A model generated the notes under the pieces. It was not told the origin of the DNA, did not search any database, and saw only the letters and a program-made list of their open reading frames with translations. From NCBI GenBank assembly GCA_046263055.1, contig JBHELO010000134.1, positions 1 to 25,369 on the forward strand: a DNA stretch of 25,369 bases, read 5' to 3'. Shown here piece after piece: positions 8,626 to 14,169 of this stretch; position 1 is the stretch's first letter; every line of letters starts with the position of its first letter. The DNA is from DATAQC01 sp046263055. Lineage in GTDB: Bacteria > Actinomycetota > Acidimicrobiia > Acidimicrobiales > AC-14. Made by a program: the position numbers and the translations under genes.

Positions 8626-8655
8626 CGGGCCACCGGCCCGAAGACCGGTGGCCCG
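8626..8655 (-). terminator. UUCG-capped perfect hairpin between the Cys-rich gene and mfd
   Basis: CGGGCCACCGG (8626-8636) is the exact reverse complement of CCGGTGGCCCG (8645-8655). Read on the minus strand the 8-base loop is UCUUCGGG, so a U-G pair and a C-G pair extend the stem to 13 and close a UUCG tetraloop. No U tract follows, as in many GC-rich actinobacterial terminators. It lies 66 bases after the stop of the six-cysteine gene and upstream of mfd, and probably ends the former transcript. The UUCG cap appears only on the minus-strand RNA. Confidence 0.65.
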
Positions 8656-8720
8656 TCGCCACAAAGTCGGCGGGGGGCAGCCTGGCGGGTGGCCGCCCTC
8701 GCCCGCCGACACCAGGGGCG

Positions 8721-8930
8721 CTAGCCGGCCAGGTCGGCCAGGCGCCGGTCGATGGAGTCCCGCAGGGTGGTCAGCTCCTGGATCTCGACCTCGCGAGGTC
8801 GGGGCTCGTGGCCCCGCTCGTCCCCGCCGCACCCACAGCCGCAGGCGTCCTGCGGAGTGGTGACCACCGTCATCGTCCCGCAGCCGCACTCGCAGCCGCT
8901 CTCGACCCGTGCACCCGTCGCTGTCGCCAT
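8721..8930 (-). CDS. Small six-cysteine protein with two CxCxC clusters (69 aa)
   Basis: I do not recognise the family. The N-terminal half has C13, C15 and C17 (CECGC) and C30, C32 and C34 (CGCGC), two CxCxC clusters with 12 residues between them, a layout suited to binding a soft metal ion such as zinc, copper or iron. The C-terminal half is charged and predicted helical (EVEIQELTTLRDSIDRRL). No signal peptide is seen, so it is probably cytoplasmic. The ATG at 8930 follows GAGGTGA with 7 bases between, a good ribosome-binding site, which supports a real gene. It is divergent from the small membrane protein at 9093. A strong hairpin lies after its stop. A metal-buffering or redox role is inference from the cysteines alone. 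Confidence 0.72.
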   Translation of the reverse strand: MATATGARVESGCECGCGTMTVVTTPQDACGCGCGGDERGHEPRPREVEIQELTTLRDSIDRRLADLAG

Positions 8931-8993
8931 GTCCTGCTCACCTCGTGCTCGTCGCGTGCTCTTCCCCGAGTCTCCACCCGGCCCCAAGGGCCA

Positions 8994-8999
8994 GGTCAA
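8994..8999 (-). promoter_or_regulatory. Possible -35 element of the six-cysteine gene
   Basis: TTGACC on the minus strand lies 63 bases before the ATG at 8930. About 17 bases further is TGGAGA, a poor -10 match. A GGCCC-TTG-GGGCC dyad sits between the two and could be an operator. Weak evidence. Confidence 0.22.
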
Positions 9000-9009
9000 G
9001 CGGAAATCT

Positions 9010-9034
9010 TCGCCGGCACCGAATCGGCCGGCGA
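9010..9034. promoter_or_regulatory. Inverted repeat in the divergent intergenic region
   Basis: TCGCCGGC (9010-9017) pairs with GCCGGCGA (9027-9034) around a 9-base loop. The outer sequence GAAATC (9003-9008) could also pair with GATTTC (9033-9038) in an alternative fold. It lies between the divergent small genes starting at 8930 and 9093 and could be an operator or a leader hairpin. Confidence 0.4.
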
Positions 9035-9092
9035 TTTCTCGTGGCCGCGGTGGCCCTGCTTGGCGGGACCGGCGACGGGGTACGCGCCGACC

Positions 9093-9254
9093 ATGTCGGT
9101 GCTGCTCCTCATCCTCGTCGTCGCCCTGCTTCTCGGCCTCCTCGGGGTCCTCATCAAGGGCCTCCTCTGGCTCCTCTTCATCGGGATCCTCCTGGCCGTC
9201 CTCTCTCTCGTGGGCATCGGCTTCCGCGGCGGCCGCCGCCGCCCCGCCCGCTGA
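9093..9254 (+). CDS. Small hydrophobic membrane protein (53 aa)
   Basis: The 53-residue product is almost entirely hydrophobic up to residue 43: MSVLLLILVVALLLGLLGVL, then IKGLLWLLFIGILLAVLSLV, ending in GFRGGRRRPAR. This is a helical hairpin of two short membrane segments with the single Lys/Trp turn near 22-26 and a basic tail that would sit in the cytoplasm. It resembles the tiny 'hydrophobic protein' annotated in many Streptomyces (pattern LLxxLLG...K.LLW..), whose function is unknown. The ribosome-binding site is weak (ACGGGG, about 12 bases away). A purely hydrophobic segment of this length in such GC-rich DNA is unlikely to arise by chance, though CTC/CTG-rich stretches do bias towards Leu. 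It is divergent from the six-cysteine gene. Confidence 0.6.
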   Translation: MSVLLLILVVALLLGLLGVLIKGLLWLLFIGILLAVLSLVGIGFRGGRRRPAR

Positions 9255-9686
9255 CGCCGCCCCTCGCGGCGCCCCGCCTACGGCCAGCCCGCTGACCCCG
9301 CAACCCATCGCTCGACGCCTCGGGCATCGAACCCGCCCAGGCGGTCTGCCTCGGCCCATGGCAGATGGGCCTACAGGGGACAGCTCACGCCCCCGTCGCG
9401 GCGAGGGTCCAGCCGTGTGCCCGGGGCACGGCCCCACTATGCCGACGCTGGATGCCGACGCTGGTCGCCGACGCGTCCGGCGGCCAGCCGCCGCTCCCGC
9501 CGGTTGGTCCGGATGCCAGCACGATGGCTTGGTCGGCTCCGACACGTCTGCGGACGCCCTTCGCCGGTCGAGACCGACCGTTATGCCTTCCCTGTGACGC
9601 GGGACCTGCCTCACCGGGCGCCGCCGAAGTGGTCAGGCAGCGCGCCCGGCCCCGATCCGGCCGGCCAGCGACGTCCGCCAAAGGAC
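9255..9686. other. Stretch without a recognisable gene
   Basis: Six-frame reading gives only arginine- and proline-rich products typical of non-coding GC-rich DNA. It contains two hairpins (9353-9371 and 9412-9432), a 13-base near-tandem duplication (GCCGACGCTGG at 9441 and 9454, a partial third copy at 9467) and a tRNA T-arm-like string at 9321-9335. Nothing else is supported. Confidence 0.6.
9353..9371 (+). terminator. Hairpin downstream of the small hydrophobic gene
   Basis: GGCCCAT (9353-9359) and ATGGGCC (9365-9371) form a perfect 7-bp stem with loop GGCAG, about 100 bases after the stop of the 53-residue protein. No T tract follows, so the terminator role is tentative. Confidence 0.4.
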
Positions 9687-9890
9687 GAGTCGAGGGCCCG
9701 GGGGGCCGGCCGCCGGCCGCCCGCGGAAGGGGTCCCTCACAGGGCCAATTGCGCGAGTCGAGGGGGGCGGGGGCGGGCCCGGCCGCCGGCCGCCCGCGGA
9801 AGGGGTCCCTCACAGGGCCAATTGCGCGAGTCGAGGGGGGCGGGGCCGGGGCCGGCCGCCGGCCGCCCGCGGAAGGAGTCCCTCACAGGG
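9687..9890. repeat. Three tandem copies of a 73-bp GC-rich unit
   Basis: The anchor CCGCGGAAGG starts at 9721, 9794 and 9867, an exact 73-base period. Each unit holds GAGTCGAGGG (9687, 9755, 9828), a G-rich run, the near-palindrome GGCCGCCGGCCG, then CCGCGGAAGG, TCCCTCACAGGG and, in copies 1 and 2, CCAATTGCGC. Copies 1 and 2 are nearly identical over the right half. Copy 3 has AGGAGTCCC for AGGGGTCCC and its right end, after CACAGGGCC, switches to the 3' end of the immunity-like gene. TCCCT/AGGGx and GGCCG/CGGCC parts can fold, so each unit may act as a hairpin or terminator on the minus strand. Confidence 0.85.
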
Positions 9891-10399
9891 CCCACACCGA
9901 CCAGCAAATGTCGTTTCGCAACCGCTGGTCGTCGAGTACGAGCTCGCGGATCGCCTCCGGGAGCTGGTCGCGCTGCCACCGGCACTCGAGCCGCCCTGCG
10001 ATCTCGCCCTTTCCATCCGGCGCGGCGGCACGTACGGCCTTGATCGCATAGGCGGCCGCACCGAGCTCGTGCGCCGCGACGTGTGCAACGACCGCCCGCC
10101 TGGCCGGCGGCATACGCGGCATGGCGTGGCGCCCCGGACAGATCTCTGGCCGCGGCCATTGCGTGGCCTCCTGCTGAGCGTGCGTCGGTCATGGTGGTCT
10201 CGCGGCGCGCCCAGCGCCGGGCGGATCCGATCGAGCGACGCGGTCGCGAGTCCTCAGGCCGAGCCGACTCGAAGAGGTCCAGGACGTGTTCCGCGCATGA
10301 TGCCGCCCATAAGGCGAGGAGATGGTGATCCGAATCAGTGAGGGTCCCGCCGCGGCGGATCGTCACGAAACGAGGATCGCGTCGTTTCGGAAGGATCAA
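9883..10399 (-). pseudogene. Putative immunity protein (Imm-5-like family), frameshifted
   Basis: The two halves of one protein lie in different frames. The first, from TTG 10399, reads LTDSDHHLLALWAASC, EHVLDLFESARPEDSRPR and on to SGAPRHAAYAAGQA. The second reads AVVAHVAAHELGAAAYAIKA, then ECRWQRDQLPEAIRELVL and NDICWSVWAL. Together they match the actinobacterial 'putative immunity protein' (Imm-5-like) family as I remember it. Removing one C from CCC at 10095-10097 (a G on the coding strand) joins them as GQA-A-VVAHV with no residues lost, giving about 171 residues. TTG 10399 follows GAGGTG with 5 bases between. The C-terminus ends WSVWAL, its stop lying in the edge of repeat copy 3. It starts 9 bases after the DUF899 stop, so the two were probably co-transcribed. 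A sequencing error at the frameshift is possible. Its true function is unknown. Confidence 0.72.
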
Positions 10400-10408
10400 C
10401 CCGGCACC

Positions 10409-11152
10409 TCATTGGCCAAGGGGTCTAGGACTGGTTGGTCGTGTGTGCTCGGCGTACTGGGCGAAGGACTCGGACGGGGCCCACCGGCTGAAGGTGGGCG
10501 ACTGCGGCCACCCCTCCGGCGAGTCCTGCCACTCCTCCTGGCGCCCGTAGGGCAGGAGGTCGATGAGGGCGAAGCTGTGGCTGAGCTGCTCCGTGCCGCG
10601 GCCTTGAGTGTTGTAGGTGCGGTACACGGTGTCGCCAACTCGTAGGAAGACGTTCACCTGGAAGCCGCCTCCGGTCGGAGCGCCCATGTCGGCGCCGAAG
10701 GAGCTGTGCGCGGTGGAGTACCAGGTCATCCTGTTGCCCACCCGGGCCTTGTAGGCGAGTGCCTCGTCGATCGGGCCCTGGGTGACGATGACGAAGCGGG
10801 CGTCGTAGCCCTCCAGGAACTCCAGGCGGGTGAACTGGCTGGTGAACCCGGTGCAGCCGGGGCATTGCCATTCCTCGCCGGGAAACCACATGTGGTGGTA
10901 GACGACGAGCTGACGCTTGCCCTCGAACACCTCCGCCAGCCGAACCGGGCCATCGGCTCCCTCGAGCGTGTAGTCCGGCAGTTTCACCATCGGCAGTCGC
11001 CGGCGCGCTGCGGCGATGGCGTCGAGCTCATGCGTCGCCGCCTTCTCCCGGGTGCGCAACTCAGCCAACGCCGCTTCCCAGCTGCGCTGGTCAACGATCG
11101 GCGGCGAGGCGACGGGCGTGCCGCCGTCCTCCGTGGCAGGTGCAGACATCAT
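10409..11152 (-). CDS. DUF899 family thioredoxin-like protein
   Basis: The 247-residue protein has the features of DUF899: a helical N-terminus with ALAELRTREKAATHELDAIA (29-48) and AARRRLPMV, then LPDYTLEGADGPVRLAEVFE (58-77), GKRQLVVYHHMW (79-89), and CPGC (C97 to C100) where thioredoxins carry the CxxC. RVGDTVYRTYNTQGRGTEQL (171-190) and LLPYGRQE (199-206) are family signatures. The fold is thioredoxin/peroxiredoxin-like; activity is not established, but CxxC suggests a redox role. Two adjacent ATG codons (11152 and 11149) follow GAGGAG; the second has the better spacing of 5 bases. An inverted repeat in the leader reaches the ribosome-binding site. It is the first gene of a likely two-gene transcript with the immunity-like pseudogene. 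Confidence 0.9.
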   Translation of the reverse strand: MMSAPATEDGGTPVASPPIVDQRSWEAALAELRTREKAATHELDAIAAARRRLPMVKLPDYTLEGADGPVRLAEVFEGKRQLVVYHHMWFPGEEWQCPGCTGFTSQFTRLEFLEGYDARFVIVTQGPIDEALAYKARVGNRMTWYSTAHSSFGADMGAPTGGGFQVNVFLRVGDTVYRTYNTQGRGTEQLSHSFALIDLLPYGRQEEWQDSPEGWPQSPTFSRWAPSESFAQYAEHTRPTSPRPLGQ

Positions 11153-11157
11153 CTCTC

Positions 11158-11202
11158 CTCTCGTCCGCTCGCAAAGCAGTCCCCTCCAGAGGGAGACGAG
11201 AG
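11158..11202 (-). promoter_or_regulatory. Leader inverted repeat next to the DUF899 ribosome-binding site
   Basis: CTCTCGTC (11158-11165) and GACGAGAG (11195-11202) are exact 8-base complements, enclosing 29 bases that hold a smaller CCCT-CCAG-AGGG hairpin. On the mRNA the 3' arm GACGAGAG runs directly into the GAGGAG ribosome-binding site, so folding could hide it. An operator for a dimeric repressor is the other reading. Confidence 0.45.
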
Positions 11203-11336
11203 CGGATCGCGAACTCATCGGTCTTGCCGCCAATGCGAGCGCCGGCCAGGGTCGGCTGACATACGGCCTCCAAGCCGCTCCGGCAACGCCGCCGCATCCC
11301 GCCTGACCAGCCCACGTCGGCGCCGGTCCCCGTCGT

Positions 11337-11420
11337 GTCGGAGAGGGGACTTGAACCCCTACGCCCTATTCGGGCACCAGGCCCTCAACCTGGCGCGTCT
11401 GCCTATTCCGCCACTCCGAC
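11337..11420 (-). tRNA. tRNA-Leu (anticodon GAG)
   Basis: The 84-nt minus-strand sequence folds as a class II tRNA. The acceptor GTCGGAG pairs with CTCCGAC. The anticodon stem CCAGG/CCTGG encloses TTGAGGG, so the anticodon is GAG (11386-11384), reading CUC and CUU. The long variable arm TGCCCGAATAGGGCG is typical of tRNA-Leu. The T arm is GGGG-TTCAAGT-CCCC. CCA is not encoded; ACA follows. The 5' end is 24 bases after the stop of the binding-protein gene at 11445, so it may ride on the importer transcript or use a promoter inside that gene. Confidence 0.97.
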
Positions 11421-11444
11421 GTGGTGGGCGCCCACTCTACCGCC

Positions 11445-13028
11445 CTAGCCGGAGAGGCGGACCTGGGAGGCCTCGAAGGTGCCGAACACCGACAGGGTGA
11501 GGTTGTGCACCCGGGGGGCGGTGACGGTGTGGGTCTGGAACTGGGCGATGGGGACCACCGGCACCTGGGACATCACGACCTTCTCGGCCTGCTGGTAGAT
11601 GGCCGTGCGCTTGGCCGGGTCGGGCTCCGACCGCCCCGCCTTCAACAGGGCGTCCACGGGGCCAGACGAGAAGCCGGTGACGTTGTCGCTGGTGCCCGTC
11701 TCGTAGAGGGGCGTCAGGAAGGCGTCGGCCGCCGGGTAGGCGCCGATCCATCCCAGGCGGAACAGCTCCTGCTGGCCGGTGAGGGCGAACTGGAGGTAGT
11801 CGCCGAAGGCGTGGGGGCGCAGGGCGGCGTTGATCCCGACTGCCTTGAGGTTGGCCTGCATGGCCTCCGCCACCGCCTCCTGGGTGGGGTCGTCGTCGTA
11901 GTCGATCGAGATGTCGGGCGGGGGCTTGTCTGCGAACGCCTGCTTGAGGAGGTCGCGGGACGCGGCTGGGTCGAAGCGGCACACCTCGGCGCAGGCGTCG
12001 GGCTGGGAACCCGGGATCCCCTGAGCCACCAGGCTGCGGGTCGGGATCACCGCTGCGCCGTACACCACCCGCACGATGGCGTCCCGGTCGATGGCGTGGA
12101 CGATGGCCTCCCGGAACCGCTGGTCGGCGAACTTGGGGTTATCGAGGTTGAACCCGTAGAAGAGCTCGGCCGCGTAGGGCCGGAAGGCGTCGGCCCCCTT
12201 ACCGGGCGGCAGTGGCTCGACCTGGTCCGACGGGGCCTCGGCGAAGTCGACCCCGCCCCGCAGGAAGTCAGCGTAGGCGGAGGCGGCGTCTTTGGCCAGG
12301 AACACGTCGACGGCCTTGATCGACGCCTTGGTCCCCGGCGCCGGCACCAGGTGGAGCTCGGCGTCGGTCCGGCTGGCCAGCTTCCACGGGCCACTGCCCA
12401 CCGGAGAGGTGGCGAAGGCGGGCGATGGCGGGACGGCCTCTGCCGACTCCCGGGGGACGATGCCGAACGACGGGTTGCCGACCACGGCCGGGAAGACGGC
12501 CAAGGGCTCGTCGAGGTCGAAGTGCACCACCGACGGGCTGGGGGTGGTGATGCCGGCCAGGGTGGGGGCCTTGCCGGTGACGTTGAAGGGCTTGAACCCG
12601 CTGATGAGCTCGAGCTGGGTGAGGGCGGGCGACGTCGACCCCTTGCGGGCGATGCGCTCGAACGTGTACTTGACGTCGCCGGACGTGATCTGGCGACCGT
12701 TGCCGAAGGTGGCGTCGGGGCGGAGGGTGAAGTCCCAGTGCGCCTGGTCGGGCGTGGAGGTCCAATTGCTGGCGATCCCGGGACGGACGGCCAGGCCGGC
12801 GGGGTCGAACGAGGTCAGCGCGTCGAACAGCTCCTCGGCCAGCAGCAGCTCGGACGACGAACGGGCCTGGGCGGGGTCGAGGGACCCGGGCGTCTCCAGC
12901 CCCAGGCGCAACACGCCGGGCGGCGGCTGGTCGGCGGCCGCCGACCCCGTGCCGGGGCTCGACCGGCAGGCCGCCGCCACCAGCGCCAGCGCCACGGCCA
13001 GGCCGAGGGCCCGCAGGGGCGCCCTCAT
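11445..13028 (-). CDS. ABC transporter substrate-binding lipoprotein, family 5 (second of the operon)
   Basis: The 527-residue lipoprotein of the oligopeptide/dipeptide family (SBP_bac_5) captures peptides or similar solutes outside the membrane and passes them to the permease pair. MRAPLRALGLAVALALVAAA ends at C21, a lipobox-type site. Family features follow: RLGLETPGSLDPAQARSSSE, LAVRPGIASNWT, HWDFTLRPDATFGNGRQIT, SGDVKYTFERI, GSGPWKL, LFYGFNLDN and FREAIVHAIDRDAIV. ATG 13028 is preferred to an in-frame GTG at 13049 because it is directly preceded by a G-rich stretch and begins the signal peptide. It lies last in the importer operon, after both ATPases, and its start overlaps a tiny ORF by four bases (ATGA). 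It is clearly diverged from the binding protein that opens the operon, so substrate range may differ. Confidence 0.93.
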   Translation of the reverse strand: MRAPLRALGLAVALALVAAACRSSPGTGSAAADQPPPGVLRLGLETPGSLDPAQARSSSELLLAEELFDALTSFDPAGLAVRPGIASNWTSTPDQAHWDFTLRPDATFGNGRQITSGDVKYTFERIARKGSTSPALTQLELISGFKPFNVTGKAPTLAGITTPSPSVVHFDLDEPLAVFPAVVGNPSFGIVPRESAEAVPPSPAFATSPVGSGPWKLASRTDAELHLVPAPGTKASIKAVDVFLAKDAASAYADFLRGGVDFAEAPSDQVEPLPPGKGADAFRPYAAELFYGFNLDNPKFADQRFREAIVHAIDRDAIVRVVYGAAVIPTRSLVAQGIPGSQPDACAEVCRFDPAASRDLLKQAFADKPPPDISIDYDDDPTQEAVAEAMQANLKAVGINAALRPHAFGDYLQFALTGQQELFRLGWIGAYPAADAFLTPLYETGTSDNVTGFSSGPVDALLKAGRSEPDPAKRTAIYQQAEKVVMSQVPVVPIAQFQTHTVTAPRVHNLTLSVFGTFEASQVRLSG

Positions 13029-13081
13029 GCCCCCGGCGGCGCGCCGCACACGACCCCGGCAACGAACGTGGTGACTGCCAT
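13025..13081 (-). CDS. Possible 18-residue leader ORF overlapping the second binding-protein gene
   Basis: ATG 13081 opens an ORF reading MAVTTFVAGVVCGAPPGA whose TGA overlaps the ATG of the lipoprotein gene in the arrangement ATGA. TACACT lies 10 bases before it. There is no Shine-Dalgarno sequence. It could couple translation from a near-leaderless transcript into the lipoprotein gene. The length is small enough that chance is a real alternative. Confidence 0.22.
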   Translation of the reverse strand: MAVTTFVAGVVCGAPPGA

Positions 13082-13091
13082 CCGGCCGATC

Positions 13092-13097
13092 AGTGTA
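13092..13097 (-). promoter_or_regulatory. Candidate internal -10 box before the second binding-protein gene
   Basis: TACACT on the minus strand fits TANNNT and lies in the 85-base gap between the last ATPase gene and the binding-protein gene. A promoter here would let this lipoprotein be made apart from the rest of the operon. The -35 region is not convincing. Confidence 0.28.
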
Positions 13098-13113
13098 GGG
13101 AGGCGTCCGGTCC

Positions 13114-14169
13114 TCAGACGGTCGGTGCCCCGACCGGCTCCGGGAAGTGGCACGCGGCCCAGTGGCCGGGTGCCTTCTGCTCGAGCACGGGGGCGACCGT
13201 GCGGCAGACCTCCTCGGCCTTCCAGCACCGGGTGTGGAACCGGCAGGCGGGCGGGGGGTCGGCGGGCGACGGCACGTCGCCCTTCAGGATGATCCGGGTG
13301 CGGGCCCGCTCCTTGCGGGGGTCCGGGATGGGGATGGCCGACAGCAGGGCCACCGTGTACGGGTGCTTGGGGCTCTCGTACAGGCTGTCCCGGTCGGCGA
13401 CTTCCACCAAGTGGCCCAGGTACATCACCCCCACCTTGTCGCTGATGTGGCGGACGACCGACAGGTCGTGGGCGATGAAGACGTAGGTGAGCCCCAGCCG
13501 GGCCTGCAGGTCCTCCAGCAGGTTGACGATCTGCGCCTGGATGGAGACGTCCAGGGCGGAGACGGGCTCGTCGAGGATGACGAGCCGGGGATTGAGGACG
13601 AGGGCCCTGGCCACGCCGATGCGCTGGCGCTGGCCGCCGGAGAACTCGTGGGGGTAGCGGCCGGCGTACTCCGGGCGCAGCCCGCACAGCTCCAGCAGCT
13701 CCCCCACCTTGGCCCTGGCCTCGGCCTTGGACCGACCCTGGACGAGGAGGGGCTCGGCCACGATCTGGCGCACGGTGTGGCGGGGGTTGAGTGACGCGTA
13801 CGGGTCCTGGAAGACGATCTGCATGTCGGCGCGCAGGGCCCGGGTCTGGCGGGCGCCCATGGCCAGCACGTCGGCCCCGTCGAAGCGAACCTCGCCGGCG
13901 GTGGCCCTGAGCAGGCGGAGGATGAGGCGGGCGGTGGTGGACTTCCCGCAGCCCGACTCCCCCACCAGCCCGAAGGTCTCGCCGGCGTGGACGGTGAAGG
14001 AGATGCCGTCCACCGCGTGGACGGCGCCCACCCGGCGGCGGAGGACGGCACCCTTGGTGATGGGGAAGTGCTTGGTCAGACCCCGCACCGTCAGCAGCTC
14101 GTCGCCCGGGCCCTCCCCGGGCATGCCCTCGACGGCCAGTGCCGAGCCGAGGGGGCCGACGGCCGTCAC
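13114..14169 (-). CDS. Oligopeptide/dipeptide ABC transporter ATPase, OppF/DppF type
   Basis: This 351-residue ATPase powers the importer together with the neighbouring OppD-type subunit. Walker A GESGCGKS is at 70-77, the Q-loop IVFQDPYASLNP at about 118-129, the signature SGGQRQR at 177-183, Walker B LVILDEP at 196-202 and the switch histidine in FIAHDLSVVRH. The C-terminal oligo_HPY region has the cysteine pattern CRFHTRCWKAEEVC. The start GTG 14169 overlaps the stop of the upstream ATPase gene (GTGA), indicating translational coupling. The N-terminal 24 residues before DELLTVRGLTKHF are an extra low-complexity extension. The next gene follows after 85 bases. Confidence 0.95.
   Translation of the reverse strand: MTAVGPLGSALAVEGMPGEGPGDELLTVRGLTKHFPITKGAVLRRRVGAVHAVDGISFTVHAGETFGLVGESGCGKSTTARLILRLLRATAGEVRFDGADVLAMGARQTRALRADMQIVFQDPYASLNPRHTVRQIVAEPLLVQGRSKAEARAKVGELLELCGLRPEYAGRYPHEFSGGQRQRIGVARALVLNPRLVILDEPVSALDVSIQAQIVNLLEDLQARLGLTYVFIAHDLSVVRHISDKVGVMYLGHLVEVADRDSLYESPKHPYTVALLSAIPIPDPRKERARTRIILKGDVPSPADPPPACRFHTRCWKAEEVCRTVAPVLEQKAPGHWAACHFPEPVGAPTV

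Noticed and set aside
8514..8633. A longer mfd start at 8633 giving 1194 residues.
   Set aside because: The extra 40 residues are low complexity, exceed the family length and run into the 8626-8655 hairpin.
5475..9254. A plus-strand open frame of over 1200 codons opposite mfd.
   Set aside because: It is an antisense shadow of mfd in GC-rich DNA; only its last 53 codons, outside mfd, form a plausible gene.
9321..9335. T-arm-like CGGG-TTCGATG-CCCG on the minus strand, suggesting a tRNA or a tRNA remnant.
   Set aside because: No matching acceptor, D arm or anticodon stem is found within 80 bases upstream; the 4-bp stem could arise by chance.
9412..9432. GCCGTG/CACGGC hairpin as a terminator.
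   Set aside because: Six pairs around a 9-base loop, far from any gene end and without a T tract; common in DNA this GC-rich.
9255..9686. Minus- and plus-strand frames of 140 to 230 codons in this stretch.
   Set aside because: Products are Arg/Pro/Gly-rich without domain features, and they change frame meaning across the repeats.
9687..9890. The triple repeat as a CRISPR array.
   Set aside because: The 73-base units are contiguous and nearly identical over most of their length; there are no unique spacers and no cas genes.
10409..11336. Prophage or integrative element inserted at the tRNA-Leu gene.
   Set aside because: No integrase, no excisionase and no direct repeat of the tRNA 3' end could be found in the window.
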